Of a DNA stretch of 64,000 bases, positions 42,060 to 52,891 are shown one piece after another (positions within the stretch are counted from its first letter, which is position 1; each line of letters begins with the position of its first letter). The notes under the pieces were generated by a model. That model was not told the DNA's origin. It did no database searches and worked only from the letters and a program-made list of their open reading frames with translations. The DNA comes from Pomphorhynchus laevis. Taxonomy: Eukaryota > Acanthocephala > Palaeacanthocephala > Echinorhynchida > Pomphorhynchidae. The position numbers and the translations under genes were made by a program. The stretch spans positions 1 through 64,000 of the forward strand of contig WNNJ02001877.1 of NCBI GenBank assembly GCA_012934845.2, in the 5' to 3' direction.

Positions 42060-44260
42060 CTTCAGACGCCTCCAACTCATATAATAAAGATACCCTTGAT
42101 ATAATTTCAACTCCGTGCAGTTTATCCACACATGCTTGATTTAATATCTCAGATCCCAGTCTCTCTGACCACTTTCCACTTACTCTAAATCTTATTCATC
42201 AGCTTGCTCCCTCTGGAGTCTCGCCTACCTTGAATCGACCGTGGAAATTTCTCAATCATACTTTATTTCGATCTGCTATTCTTGGCAATGCTCTTGTGTC
42301 GCCTAATTTGCCTTTCCTTTCCATCAGTTTTCTATCCTCCTATTTGACTCTAAGCTCACAACAATTCTCGATTACATATTACCTCGCCGATCACACACCC
42401 GTAAGCGATCCCGAAGCACACATTGTTTGATTCTGACTGTGTAATTTCTAAGCGCCACTTCCGTCACGCTTTTCGCATCTATATCCGTTTCCTCAAACGA
42501 GGTTCTACTTGTCTCCTCCGAGTATAGTGATGACAACCTAAATATTCGTCGTTCCTATTACTCTCCCCTACGAAGTAAGTGCACACTCTTCTAGCAGAAT
42601 AACCTCACTTCTTCGGACCCAAAGTCTACATAGCGCACTTAAACTAAATCCTCTCACGTTCTTCAACATTTAGTAATATCGATCCAATATTTTTCTTATA
42701 TGCAACCTAAATATGCAAATACTTTATCATATATCCATTCAACTCTTCAATCATCGACTGCCTCAATACAATTCTCTCTTCCTGAACTCTTTATCTCCTT
42801 CTCGTTTCTTCTGACGAAATTCCAAAAGTTATCCTTTCATTGCCCAACAAATCTTATCATACCGACCTCTTGCTATGTACTTTCTAAATCTTATTTACCA
42901 TTCGGTATCTCCACTTTCGACAACCTTTACAATTCTTCTTTCCGCAGCGGCACTTTTCCGTCAAACTGGAAATCTGCCATTATCTTTCCACTTCTGAAAA
43001 AGCACACTCAACAGTTCACTTCCGTTCTCATATCGTCCTATATATTCTCCCAACCTTATCAAAACTCTTCGAACGTCGTGTGCTAAATCAGGTGAATGCA
43101 TATCTTCTATCGACAAATTTATATCCCCCGTTTCAATCTGCTTTTCGTCCTAATCATTCAACAAAACTAACGTGTCGCAAAGTCTTTGGTGATCTTTTAC
43201 GATTACGAGAGAAAAAACTTTGTAGCGTGATTATCTCCCTCGACCTCTCATCTGCATTCGACATCGTCGATCATTATATTCTTCTCTATCGGCTCCATCA
43301 TGACTATGGATTCTCTAACTCTGCTGTAGCCTGGTTTTCCTCTTATTTATCTGACCGTTCATTCAGTGTTCATTCAGCTTCTTCTGTATCTCAACCATCT
43401 TATCTCGCACACGGTTTTCCTCAAGGCTCGTACTAGGTCCCGTTATTTTCTCCCTTCTCGTTGATCTCTCTGCGATAACCAGCACACAATTTTCATGCAA
43501 TGCAATATGATGATCACATTATCCTCTACTCTTATCTTCCCTCCTAACAAATCGATGATCTTACATCCACTTCCTCCGCTTGCCTCTTATCCGTTTCCCA
43601 GCAATTTCTTCACTTCACCTATCACTCAATCCTGCAAAGTTCAAAATCATGTAGATAATTCTCTCACCTCAACATTACCCCACTTACCATATACCCCATC
43701 TACCATATTTATTTTCTCAGCCATTCGTCCTTTCGTTAATGATATCGTATTCCTTTGTTTCCATTTTGACAACCATCTTTCTATCAAGCCATTTGTTTCA
43801 GATAAAGTCCGCTCCTCGTTCCCGCTACTACGTGATATTCGCCGTATTGGTAGGTTGATCGATTTTCGCTTCTGTATTTCTATTTGATCCGCCCTTTTAT
43901 TTTTCAGAATCGATTATTGCCTAAGCCTTTTCTCGAACTGTCCTAAGTGTTCAGTTTCGTTTTTGTTCAGTTTCCTGGCTTCCCACAATTATCAATCGTG
44001 TCCAGTTTCGTTTGATGATCCTGACCCATCGTGTACTGCATCGCAATTCCCATTCATACTTACATCTTCCATATATCGATGAATCTCGTCATGCTTATTT
44101 ATCTTTAAGATCATTCCATTCAATTTTTATCTACACTCCAAATTATTCGACAAATTACCATCTTCGTTTCTTTCCTGATGCTGATCCTTTGCTGCTGCTT
44201 CTTATGGAATTCGCTCCTTTCGTACATCTAATGTACTTCATTGTTCATACTATTCAAAAT
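42060..44260 (+). mobile_element. L2-like LINE, divergent copy
   Basis: Plus strand, clearly older than the 33-57 kb copies. Endonuclease remnant LDLISD and LSDHFPLTL near 42.13 kb; RT at 42.7-43.5 kb. At the catalytic site one frame reads MQYDDHIILYS, so both aspartates survive, unlike the YADY copies. The 3' hairpin is not seen. Frames are broken many times. Confidence 0.8.
43080..43436 (+). CDS. L2-like LINE, divergent copy, RT core
   Basis: 118 residues covering LNQVNAYLLSTNLYPPF, SAFRPNHSTKLTCRKVFGDL, IISLDLSSAFDIVDHYILL (first catalytic Asp), AVAWFSSYLSDRSFSV and the start of the GFPQGS motif. It shows the family's RT before the disruption shared by the younger copies. Confidence 0.8.
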   Translation: MLNQVNAYLLSTNLYPPFQSAFRPNHSTKLTCRKVFGDLLRLREKKLCSVIISLDLSSAFDIVDHYILLYRLHHDYGFSNSAVAWFSSYLSDRSFSVHSASSVSQPSYLAHGFPQGSY

Positions 44261-44397
44261 TCGTCTGCGGGATTATGTTTTATCAGTTTGATAAAACAAA
44301 CTGATATTTATTTTGCCACTCAAAATAAATTTCTCTTTTTTAACAGAATACTTTTTTTAAGATTTTAAAGGAGTAGATACTCCATCAAAATTAAATA

Positions 44398-44592
44398 TTT
44401 TAAATAGTTGATACTGATCGATTATTGATAAATAATTATTAGAGCTGAATCAAAGGAAAACGAAATTATTTTTGATAATAATATTTCTGTTAGCATCTTC
44501 AGAAAAATACTGAAGATTATCCAGCTACAATAATTATTTGATCCAGCTCCAATAATTATTTATCAATAATGGATTAGTATCAACTATTTAAA
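44398..44592. mobile_element. Foldback (MITE-like) element, second copy
   Basis: Ends TTTTAAATAGTTGATACTGA and its reverse complement, with AGAGCTGAATC/CAGCTCCAAT blocks inside. The same element as 38889-39083. AAAATTAAA occurs on both sides and may be the target duplication. Confidence 0.75.
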
Positions 44593-44669
44593 ATTAAAAC
44601 TTTATTTAAACTATTCAGCGAAAAATTCTATAGGTGGATAATAAATAATATACTTTGTATTAGAATAGG

Positions 44670-45590
44670 ATACTAAACAATCAAATTTCATCAGAGGAAA
44701 TACGTCATTAGCGCGTATTTGGTCCCACTGCTACACTGGGTCGAGGAAAAAGGCCGAAACCTGATAACTTAGCAGTTCCCAATGATGACCTATAATCCTT
44801 ATTCTGATACAACGTTTGTTATTTATTGGTCAATTCATAAAAATGACTTTTATTTTAAATTTTAATTTTTTATTTTAACTTGATATAAGTTAAATAAAAT
44901 CTTATAACAATTATTTATAATTATTTATTATCTAATTCTTTATTATCTAATCTACTGACAAGTTAGTATTGACCTATGGACTTTGTTTTCCCGGTAATAT
45001 AACCTCTGTCAGAAATACTGAAACTATGTATTTTTGATACGATTATTTTTCTACAAATTCTCAAGCAAGTTTTATAAATTTTTCCTTTATCTTATAATTT
45101 TACAAAATAAATGAAAACATATAAAATCATATATAATTATTTATTATTTCCTATTTATTATTTTTGATTTATATATTGTACAAATACGTAGACTCAGTTA
45201 TCTGATCGGATTCGTTGTTATAATTATATAGCTTATAATCCACCTTATCGATGTTCATGAGGATTATTAACGTTTGACCATTATGTAATGGTCAAACAGT
45301 AAAAGTAGAAATAAAAACGGAATTTTACGAATGAAGAGAATATGATAAAAATTTATTCATGTCAATCAATTTACAAGGTTTTGACTAATCAATAGTCAAA
45401 ACCGGCTATTAGCAAATTTGACCTATTAAAAATATAATATCGTTGTTATTTAAATTGTAATATTGGATAAAATAACAGTTGATAACTGGCAAATGTTAAT
45501 TGAAAATACTTTTATATACAATTGAAATTCTTTCACATAATAAAGATCAATCAAATTACATTATTAGATAACTGTTAAAGAAAAACCAAC
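44670..45590. other. Diverged flank repeat and AT-rich spacer
   Basis: 44670-45220 is a diverged copy of the block flanking the L2-like elements (CTTAGCAGTTCCCAATGATG, GTAGACTCAGTTATCTGAT). Small palindromes (GTTTGACCATTA/TAATGGTCAAAC at 45276-45301, GTTTTGACTA/TAGTCAAAAC near 45380) follow. No gene seen. Confidence 0.6.
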
Positions 45591-45866
45591 CTTCTATTCT
45601 AGTACGATCGTTCTTTGATATTATATCTTTTAATTGATCGATAACAATGTCGTTTTTGCATTGTTGCGTCTTGTGTGCCGTCGTGATAGATTTTGAGATG
45701 ATTATTGATCGCTTCGATGAATCACTATCAGCTGTTGTATTTTTTGTTAAAATGCGATTATCTAATACATTATTGAATTCGTATTGCCCTGATGAGAAGA
45801 ATATGTTCGGGGCACTTGCCGACAATGGAGTGTGAAGGGAACACGGGGTAACTGGATCTTGACATT
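45590..45866 (-). CDS. Possible exon, unrecognised
   Basis: An open minus-strand stretch (TPLSASAPNIFFSSGQYEFN, then HKTQQCKNDIVIDQLKDIIS) bounded by an acceptor-like TTTTAAG near 45868 and a donor-like AAGGTTGG near 45590. It lies downstream of the inhibitor-2-like exon on the same strand and could belong to the same gene, but the splice phases I read do not agree, so the link is tentative. Confidence 0.3.
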
Positions 45867-46036
45867 CTTAAAATGGTAAAAATTAGATCATCTAACTGAT
45901 CCTACATATTTTATACCACATACAAATAATGATAAAAATAATAATTATAAATAATAAATAATATACGTCTAACAGTTTTTATTTGAAATATTAATTGTCC
46001 CAAATATTAATTGTTCGTTACAATACAACGTCTTAC

Positions 46037-46322
46037 CGACGCGGTTGGGGAGTGTTGAAGTAACTCTTTGGTCCTCCTATATTCATCGTAGTGTTGACGG
46101 CGTTTTTCAATAAAGATTCTCCTTCGAGCTTTATCATCGTCTAAACGTTCACTATAGACAGACTCGCCTCGTTCATGATCAGGAAACGACTCAACATTGT
46201 TGATATCGATCTTCGCAGTTGTCGTACGCGGCTGTTCAATGATCATGATCGTTTGGATAGGTTGCTGGGGCATTATTTGTATGTTAGGAATCGGGCTGGC
46301 CTGGATTATTGGCAGTGTATCG
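46037..46322 (-). CDS. Possible exon of a protein phosphatase 1 inhibitor-2-like gene
   Basis: Inhibitor-2 binds and restrains PP1 catalytic subunits. The frame contains ARRRIFIEKRRQHYDEYRRT, then KELLQHSPT, resembling the conserved KRxxFExxRKxHYxE helix of that family. Upstream residues (ILDTLPIIQASPIPNIQI) are Pro- and Ile-rich. The exon would end at donor TCGGTAAGA, intron starting at 46036. The N-terminal KGILK-type motif is not visible. It abuts the 3' end of LINE-d. Confidence 0.4.
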
Positions 46323-46499
46323 AGAATTTAGTGCACTATCTCAGTCCTGCATGACACGGGATTATTTCGTCGTACTCATTCATTGAGGCATGGTTCTTGT
46401 TGTTGTATTTGCTAACCGGTTGTCCCATCACATCAAGAGTTCGGCTCGAAGCACAAGAGTCTGGCTCGAAGAGGCGTTTCCCGGGTTCACATGTTTCCT

Positions 46500-48780
46500 G
46501 GTGTCCACCATCAAATGTCAATATTGGAATCTGGTCAAGTGACGCTAACATTGCTTTGGCGTTGCCTCGCATTATTGCAATAAAGATGCACTTGTATAAA
46601 TGCGTGATCGTCACGGCTTATCTGACTCCGCTCGTCCGGCTCATGTTATTTGCAACCCGTTTAATGATCCTGTTTCCCTCTTCGTTCTATCCCCCAAACG
46701 ACTCACTACAGCGGCTGAGAATATATACCCCGCTGCTCCGGCCCTGCTCTTGTACTTTAAGTCTTTAACATTAGCCGCGTACGATGTAGCGGGGCGAGCT
46801 GTGCGTTAGCAGCTGAGCGACGGTATGCCGTCTGTTGGGGATGGATGACTACAAAGCCGATTGCATGGGGAGAATCCCAATAAAATAGGATGTCCGACGG
46901 CCGTTCACGTAGGTCCGAGATACTACCTCGCACTTCCAGAGCTACATCCATCCGGGCTGATTGTGCGGCTGCGAATACCACGTCACGAATAACATTATGC
47001 CGCAGTCCTTGGTAACCCCGTACTGGCAAGTTAGCGAGTGTATGCCTTCCTTATCAGCTATGCGCATGCAACGGCCGCATCTATAATCTTTTTCGTGTAA
47101 AGGAATACCAAGCCACATGCGGACTAGAATACAGAAGTGTGGGGGTGTTAACTCCGTTCCAGATGCCGCATTTGGTACAGCACTAAGCCAAGACCCAGCT
47201 TTTGGACACAACACTGCATGTAGTCGGGCACTATCCATTTCGCTAGATGATTGTATCATCTGTGTCGAGGCGAGATTTTCAATCAGGCGTGAGGTTGACC
47301 GCACTCCGTAGACGGTATGAAGCGATACCTCACTGTGGTTCTAAGGTGGCTAATGCCTCTGAATAACCAGGAAAAAGTGTAGGATCCAGAATGTATTCTT
47401 CTCCGACCTGCCTCACGCTATGTATAAATGCGCTATGGACATGCGCCGCATTGCATCTTAGGTCAAATCCACCCAGACGGATTGGGAATGTCATCTGTGA
47501 TTTCGCTGTATCGTGTAGTTGACACGCGCATATTTTCTGAATGGCGCAGGTGATTTGCATGTCGAATGACTGACAAAGCGTTTTTGTTATCCTCTGAACA
47601 ACTAAACGGAAAAGGTCGTTTATCCTGAACGAGGAAGCGCAGTGTTTAAGTAGGATCAACTGAACGGAAAATATGGTTTATCCTGGACGAGGAAGCGCAG
47701 TGTTTGAGTATGTCTGAAGCCATAAGCTCTTGCTTATGGCTTTAGGCGTGCCGATGACCTGTCTTTCGCCAGTTTAGCTGCAATTCAATCGCCTTGAAAC
47801 TCGTATCTAGCCAGCCGAGTGCGGATGCGATTGCCGAAGGCGTCCCGCCGACTATGCCATCGTCCAGGTACCACATGTTGAGGTTTATTCCAGGGATATG
47901 AAAAACGTGTTCAATCGTTTTCTTAATGGCCAACGAGAAGAGGAACGGGCTCAACGAGTCAGTCTGCTAGACTTCTTCACATGAATTGAGAGGGTCTTGC
48001 GGACCGAAACGAAGGGGTCCCTTGCACTTGTATGAAAAGTCAAACCATGGCAAGAGCTGGGGGATATCTCTCGGACCGCCGCTCGTAAGTGAGCTCTGGA
48101 CAATTAGTTGAAGGCGTTTGAAAGATTGATTTTTGCCCAGGCCCAGTTGTTGTCGTTGGCGTGATGTTCGTGAATTCATCAGACGTTGTGAACGATCCTT
48201 TCCACTGCGTTTGGGGTTGCTACCCCTAGTTGTGTTGGTTGTAGGAGACCAGCGAAACGTTTGCGGAGTTGGAGACATATGCATTTCGAGCAGAGACGGC
48301 GTAGAGTTTCGCCAACGGCAATTGGTCTTATAACCTCGTATTTTTTGGGAAGTTCGCGCCGGCAATGTAAGGCGCCACTTCAGAGGGTGCTAGTCCCGCC
48401 AGAAGGTGGTTGACAAGGTGCGTCAGATTCTCTGCTAGCGAACCGCCGCTATTTGCTCGTAACATGTCCTGGAGATGCTCCGGTCTTAGCCCCAGGCAAC
48501 CTGGTCCCGACGCTGAAGGAAAAGAGTTGACTGCGGCAATGACGGTCTCGCGGCCTACAGATAAAGACGAAATTGGATTGTTTGAAAGTCGTTCTATAAG
48601 ATTAGGTGAGGATAGTGGCTGATCCCGCCAGATGTTGTACGTCAGGGGATGTAGTATTTGCAGTGTTGTCCGTGCTTGTGTAGATGGGCTGACTATTCCT
48701 CCTGAAACCAAACGCTGGAGTGCTTTACCGTAATTCCCATGCTTGGCCAGGTTGATACAAGCAATTTCTGAATTGCGGTT
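46500..48780 (-). mobile_element. LINE-d, minus-strand copy
   Basis: Minus strand 5' to 3': RT start at 48328-48711 (VNSFPSASGPGCLGLRPEHL); RT palm at 47742-47954 (SPFLFSLAIKKTIEHV, MWYLDDGIVGG with the catalytic aspartates); AKSQMTFPIRLGGFDLR at 47.5 kb; SGTELTPPHFCILVRMWLGI, then CGRCMRIADKEGIHSLTC at 46942-47304; and IAIMRGNAKAMLASLDQ near 46.56 kb. It has several frame shifts. Compositionally richer in G and C than its surroundings. Confidence 0.8.
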
Positions 48781-49470
48781 TAGTTAACGGTTTGCATATT
48801 TGTGTGGCCTTTGTATCATGGATAGCACATCTGTTGTGGCGGTTGTCGCGTAGGCTCTTATTGATTCGCAAATGTGCTTCTCGAGCTTATATCGACCTTT
48901 GCATGTTATGGGCATTGGGCCACTAAACCATAATTTTGTTAAGAGCGGCAACTTTGTCCATGAACTGACATCTCCAATTTGCAGGTGTTTGATATTGTCA
49001 CAGAAATGGGTGGCTGCTAGAACACGTGCTTTGTAAGGAATGCGTATGACTGTTGTTGATTCTCTGCGCCAACATTATTGAAGACATGATAGACGGTTCG
49101 AAGCGTCGACTCGAACGCTTGGAATTGCTAATGTTAGAGTTATGAATTCTGTGGTGGCTTCATTTGGTTGGACCATGGACGCATGGTCGAAACAGCCGAA
49201 TCCCTCGCCCGAACCTGGACACCTTGAACATCTGAACTAATTAAATCAGAAGCATCCATTAGTTGTCGAGGTGATGTCTCTCTCGCGTTGTAGAGTCGGC
49301 GAACGTAAGTGAACCGCCGGTTGATTGTAAATTTGGCGAATAAAATTCCTTTTGTAAACAAGTTTAATTAAGCAATATTGGTGTATCTAAGATCCCGATT
49401 TCTTATGCTATCGAACTTGCACGTGATAAGAGCATTTCTTAATTTATACGTGGTATCATAATAATAATTA
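48781..49470. other. Unassigned, probably LINE-d 5' region
   Basis: Moderately GC-rich, with a minus-strand open frame at 49140-49361 (YVRRLYNARETSPRQLMDAS) lacking a recognisable motif. It may be the N-terminal region of the LINE-d polyprotein. Confidence 0.35.
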
Positions 49471-50058
49471 TAGGTCATCAGGAGGAACTGCTATGCTATC
49501 AGGTTTAGGCCTCTATTCATCGGCCCAATATAGAACAAATATATGCTGGATTATGGAATATATAGGTCATCAGGAGGAACTGCTATGCTATCAGGTTTAG
49601 GCCTCTATTCATCGGCCCAATATAGAAAAAATATATGCTGGATTATATGTAGGATTATGGATTTTGGAAAATTGGCGAAAAGGCTAAGGCAGTAATCGGT
49701 AATCCGCAGTAATTCCATAATCCAGCAAATATATGCTGGATTATGGAATTATAGGTCATCAGGAGGAACTGCTATGCTATCAGGTTTAGGCCTCTATTCA
49801 TCGGCCCAATATAGAACAAATATATGCTGGATTATATGTAGGATTATGGATTTTGGAAAATTGGCGAAAAGGCTAAGGCAGTAATCGGTTTTAGGGAAAA
49901 GAAGCGATGAAAGAAGATACATACAAGATCGGAAGTCGATAAGGGGCGGATACGGCGGATGTCACGAACAATTAAGTTAGACGAGCGAACCTTGTTACGG
50001 ACGAAGGGTTTAAAGAAAATGTGATCATCGAAATGGAAGCCTAAGAAAGTAAGATTGT
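49471..50058 (-). repeat. Short tandem repeats mixed with an L2-like fragment
   Basis: TAGGTCATCAGGAGGAACTG recurs at 49471, 49563 and 49752 with a shared 90-bp body. Between and after are pieces of L2-like 3' sequence in minus orientation (AGGATTATGGATTTTGG; 49830-50058 is a longer one). 49711-49727 and 49734-49750 are perfect inverted arms. Confidence 0.85.
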
Positions 50059-50118
50059 GATAACATATTTCCTCAGATGAAATTTGATTATCTAGAATTA
50101 TATTCTTATATAAAGTAT

Positions 50119-51975
50119 ATTATATAAAAAAAGATTTATTTTAACGTGGCAAATGCGTGCCAGCGCACGCTTCATGACCACAACAAAACAAAAATGTAAA
50201 TCATGTGTCGAGAATGTGTGATCGGAGGTGTTTGAATGTGATAAAGAAGGAAGCGCGGCGGACGTCGAGAGGGAGTTGATTCCAGGCGAATGAGGCGGCG
50301 AAGAGGAAGGATCGGAGACCGTAGTGGTTGAAGTAATTGGTCACGTAGAGTATGAGGGTATTACGGGAACGCAGCGATAGCGAGGTGGGGCGAGTGTCGT
50401 CTAAGAAAGGAAGATTGATGAACGATGGGGAGCCGACAGCGATGAGACGAGAAGTAACGAGAAGAAGGCGGAGTTTGATGCGGATGTGGATGGTGGGCCA
50501 GGAGAGTTGGGCAAAATATGTGGATGTGTGGTCGAAGCGACGGAGACGAAAGAGCACTCGAACGGCGATGTTGATTATTCGTTGTAGGGGTAGGATTATG
50601 GATTTTGGAAAATTGGCGAAAAGGCTAAGGCAGTAATCGATTTTAGGGAAAAGAAGCGATGAAAGAAGATACATACAAGAACGGAAGTCGATAAGGGGCG
50701 GATACGGCGGATGTCACGAAGAATTAAGTTAGACGAGCGAACCTTGTTACGGACGAAGGGTTTAAAGGAAATGTGATCATCGAAATGGAAGCCTAAGAAA
50801 GTGAGATTGTGTACTACGGGGATGATCGATGAGGCAAACGATACAGCGGGAGAAGATATGTTTGGTTTACGGGGGAGAATCCACATTATTTTAGACTTGT
50901 CGGGATTTAGAACGAGATGGAGATTGGAGAAACCTTTGTAGATAGTAGAAAGACGGTTCGAGCAGAAATACCGATATCGTGTATGCGATGTGCGGGTGCA
51001 TGAGCATAGATGAGGATGTAATCGGCGTATTGTATGATGTTAATCGAGAAAGGTTGGATAAACGGAGAGAGATTGCCAAGCAGAAGAGAGATAAGCAGGG
51101 GACCTAGGACTGAACCTTGTGCGGCCCCGCAAAAAATAGGGATGGGAGGATAGGATGATGAATTAGAACAGACGCTAAAGGAACGTCCGGATATATATAT
51201 GAGGCAAACCTTTCGACGGAAGAGGAAAAGCCGTAATCATAACGAAGGCGAGAAAGGAGGACAGAGTGGCCGACAATATCGAATGCGGAGGAGAGGTCGA
51301 GGGAGATGAGAACACTATATAGAGCCCTGTCTCGAGAAATAAGCAAGTCGTTGTACACTTTTATGCATGTAATTTCTGTGGAGTGATTAGAGCGGAAAGC
51401 GGATTGGAAAGGAGGGTACAGATTGGATGAGGAGAGATAAGCATTGATCTGTATTAAGATGTGGCGTTCTAAAAGCTTAGAAAGAGTAGGGAGTAGTGAA
51501 ATGGGGCGATAGCTAGAAGGAAGGGAGGTGTCGAGCGATTGTTTCTTTAGGAGGGGACGAACGATTGCGGATTTCCAGTGTGAATGGAAGACACGACTGC
51601 GAATGGACGAGTAAAACAAGGTTGTGAGAAATGGGGATATCGATGAGCATATAGATTTTAATATGTGAGTAAGTAGGTGATCGGCAGGTGAGGTTTTGTT
51701 GGGCAAGGACATGAGGACAGATGATATTTCTGTAGGTGAGACAGGGAGAAGATGATAGAGTTCCGGAAGGATGAGGCTAGACTGGGCAGAGTGGGATAGG
51801 ATGGAGACCGGGGTGTGAGATAGCAACGTGGATACTTTAGTCTGGAGAAATGACGAATAATCATGGGCATTGATGTTGCACGGCGAAGAGGAGCGAGCAA
51901 GGATTGAGTTAAAAGTATGCCAGAGAGTCTTAGAGTTGAATGAAGTGATGATTTTATGCTGCCAGAAGGAGTTGC
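50119..51975 (-). mobile_element. L2-like LINE, copy 2 (5'-truncated)
   Basis: Nearly identical to 33577-35440, with the same hairpin 3' end, the same YADY site (51018-51029) and the same broken RT end. It stops abruptly at 51975 in the CNSFWQ codons, where unrelated AT-rich DNA begins. Its flank on the 3' side differs from copies 1 and 3. Confidence 0.9.
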
Positions 51976-51985
51976 ATTTATATAT
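51104..51985 (-). CDS. L2-like LINE copy 2, reverse transcriptase part
   Basis: It covers the same RT motifs as copy 1 (LLKKQSLDTSLPSSYRPISL, SAFRSNHSTEITCIKV, LISLDLSSAFDIVGHSVLL). Residues before CNSFWQ come from sequence outside the element, because the frame runs past the truncation point. Confidence 0.75.
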   Translation of the reverse strand: MYKCNSFWQHKIITSFNSKTLWHTFNSILARSSSPCNINAHDYSSFLQTKVSTLLSHTPVSILSHSAQSSLILPELYHLLPVSPTEISSVLMSLPNKTSPADHLLTHILKSICSSISPFLTTLFYSSIRSRVFHSHWKSAIVRPLLKKQSLDTSLPSSYRPISLLPTLSKLLERHILIQINAYLSSSNLYPPFQSAFRSNHSTEITCIKVYNDLLISRDRALYSVLISLDLSSAFDIVGHSVLLSRLRYDYGFSSSVERFASYIYPDVPLASVLIHHPILPSLFFAGPHKVQS

Positions 51986-52189
51986 TATCCATCCATAAAA
52001 AATATCCGCTAATGATTTCAAATTTATTTTTAATATTATTGTGTTGATTTATATATTTTACGATTTTCTGTTTAATGGTATTTTTATAGTAACCTAGTTT
52101 AAAATAGGCATCTATTAAATTATTTAACTGATTTTGAAAAATATAAAATATCGTTACAAATTGTTGCAATTCTTCAAATTTTATTTATT

Positions 52190-52381
52190 AGTGCAGAGAG
52201 TGAAGAAAATATTTATTTAATCTCGAATTTTCAATAGCCTACTGCTATCATCATCAGGAGTAAATGTTACAAAAAATATTTTTACAATTTGAGTATTTTC
52301 AAAGCTGTCAACTGCATACTTAAAATCTACAAAGCATATAGATTTTAATATGTGAGTAGGCAGGTGATCGGCAGGTGAGGA
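52190..52381 (-). mobile_element. Penelope 3' tail joined to a small L2-like piece
   Basis: 52190-52330 reads on the minus strand as CTGATGA, an ATAGC/GCTAT stem, GAAAA and an AT-rich tail, the layout of Penelope 3' ends here; it is repeated with changes at 57715-57845. 52338-52381 is a 44-bp scrap of L2-like sequence (minus). Confidence 0.65.
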
Positions 52382-52399
52382 TTTTGTCAAAAGTGAACT

Positions 52400-52885
52400 G
52401 TAAATAAAATTTACAATTCGTTATATAATAACTTAAATGATTACTTTAGTAAGCTGATTAATAGTGAAAGCTCGAATATATCTAAGATATACATTTGTAA
52501 AGATTATATATTTGATAAAATTAAGAATAAAATGAAAATAACGAACAATTACAAAAGGAAAGATAAAATTAATAAAGATATGTATACAGAACTTACTAAA
52601 TTAAAGGATAACTATATAACAACTATTGATAAAGCTAGTAATAACTTTGTCTTCATATGCAAAAAGCTTTATTATGATATACTATGAAATAAGTTAATTA
52701 TAATTTAAATATAAACACAACATATGAATGTAGTGATTTAAATTTAGAAACAATTATTACAAGTCATTGTTCTATAATGGATAAGAAGGGTATAAAAATT
52801 GAATCAGATAATAAAACTATAGCTATATTATATTTGAATCGAAAATTACATAAAAATCCAATGAAACCTTGGTTTATATGTAGGT
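52400..52885 (+). mobile_element. Penelope-like element, N-terminal RT fragment
   Basis: Plus-strand translation in broken frames gives LKDNYITTIDKASNNFVFIC, then KIESDNKTIAILYLNRKLHK and NPMKPWFICRYLN, resembling the early RT segment of some Penelope-like elements (KLHKNP-x-K-x-RFI). It stops where the LINE ORF1 begins. Confidence 0.55.
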
Positions 52886-52891
52886 ATTTAA

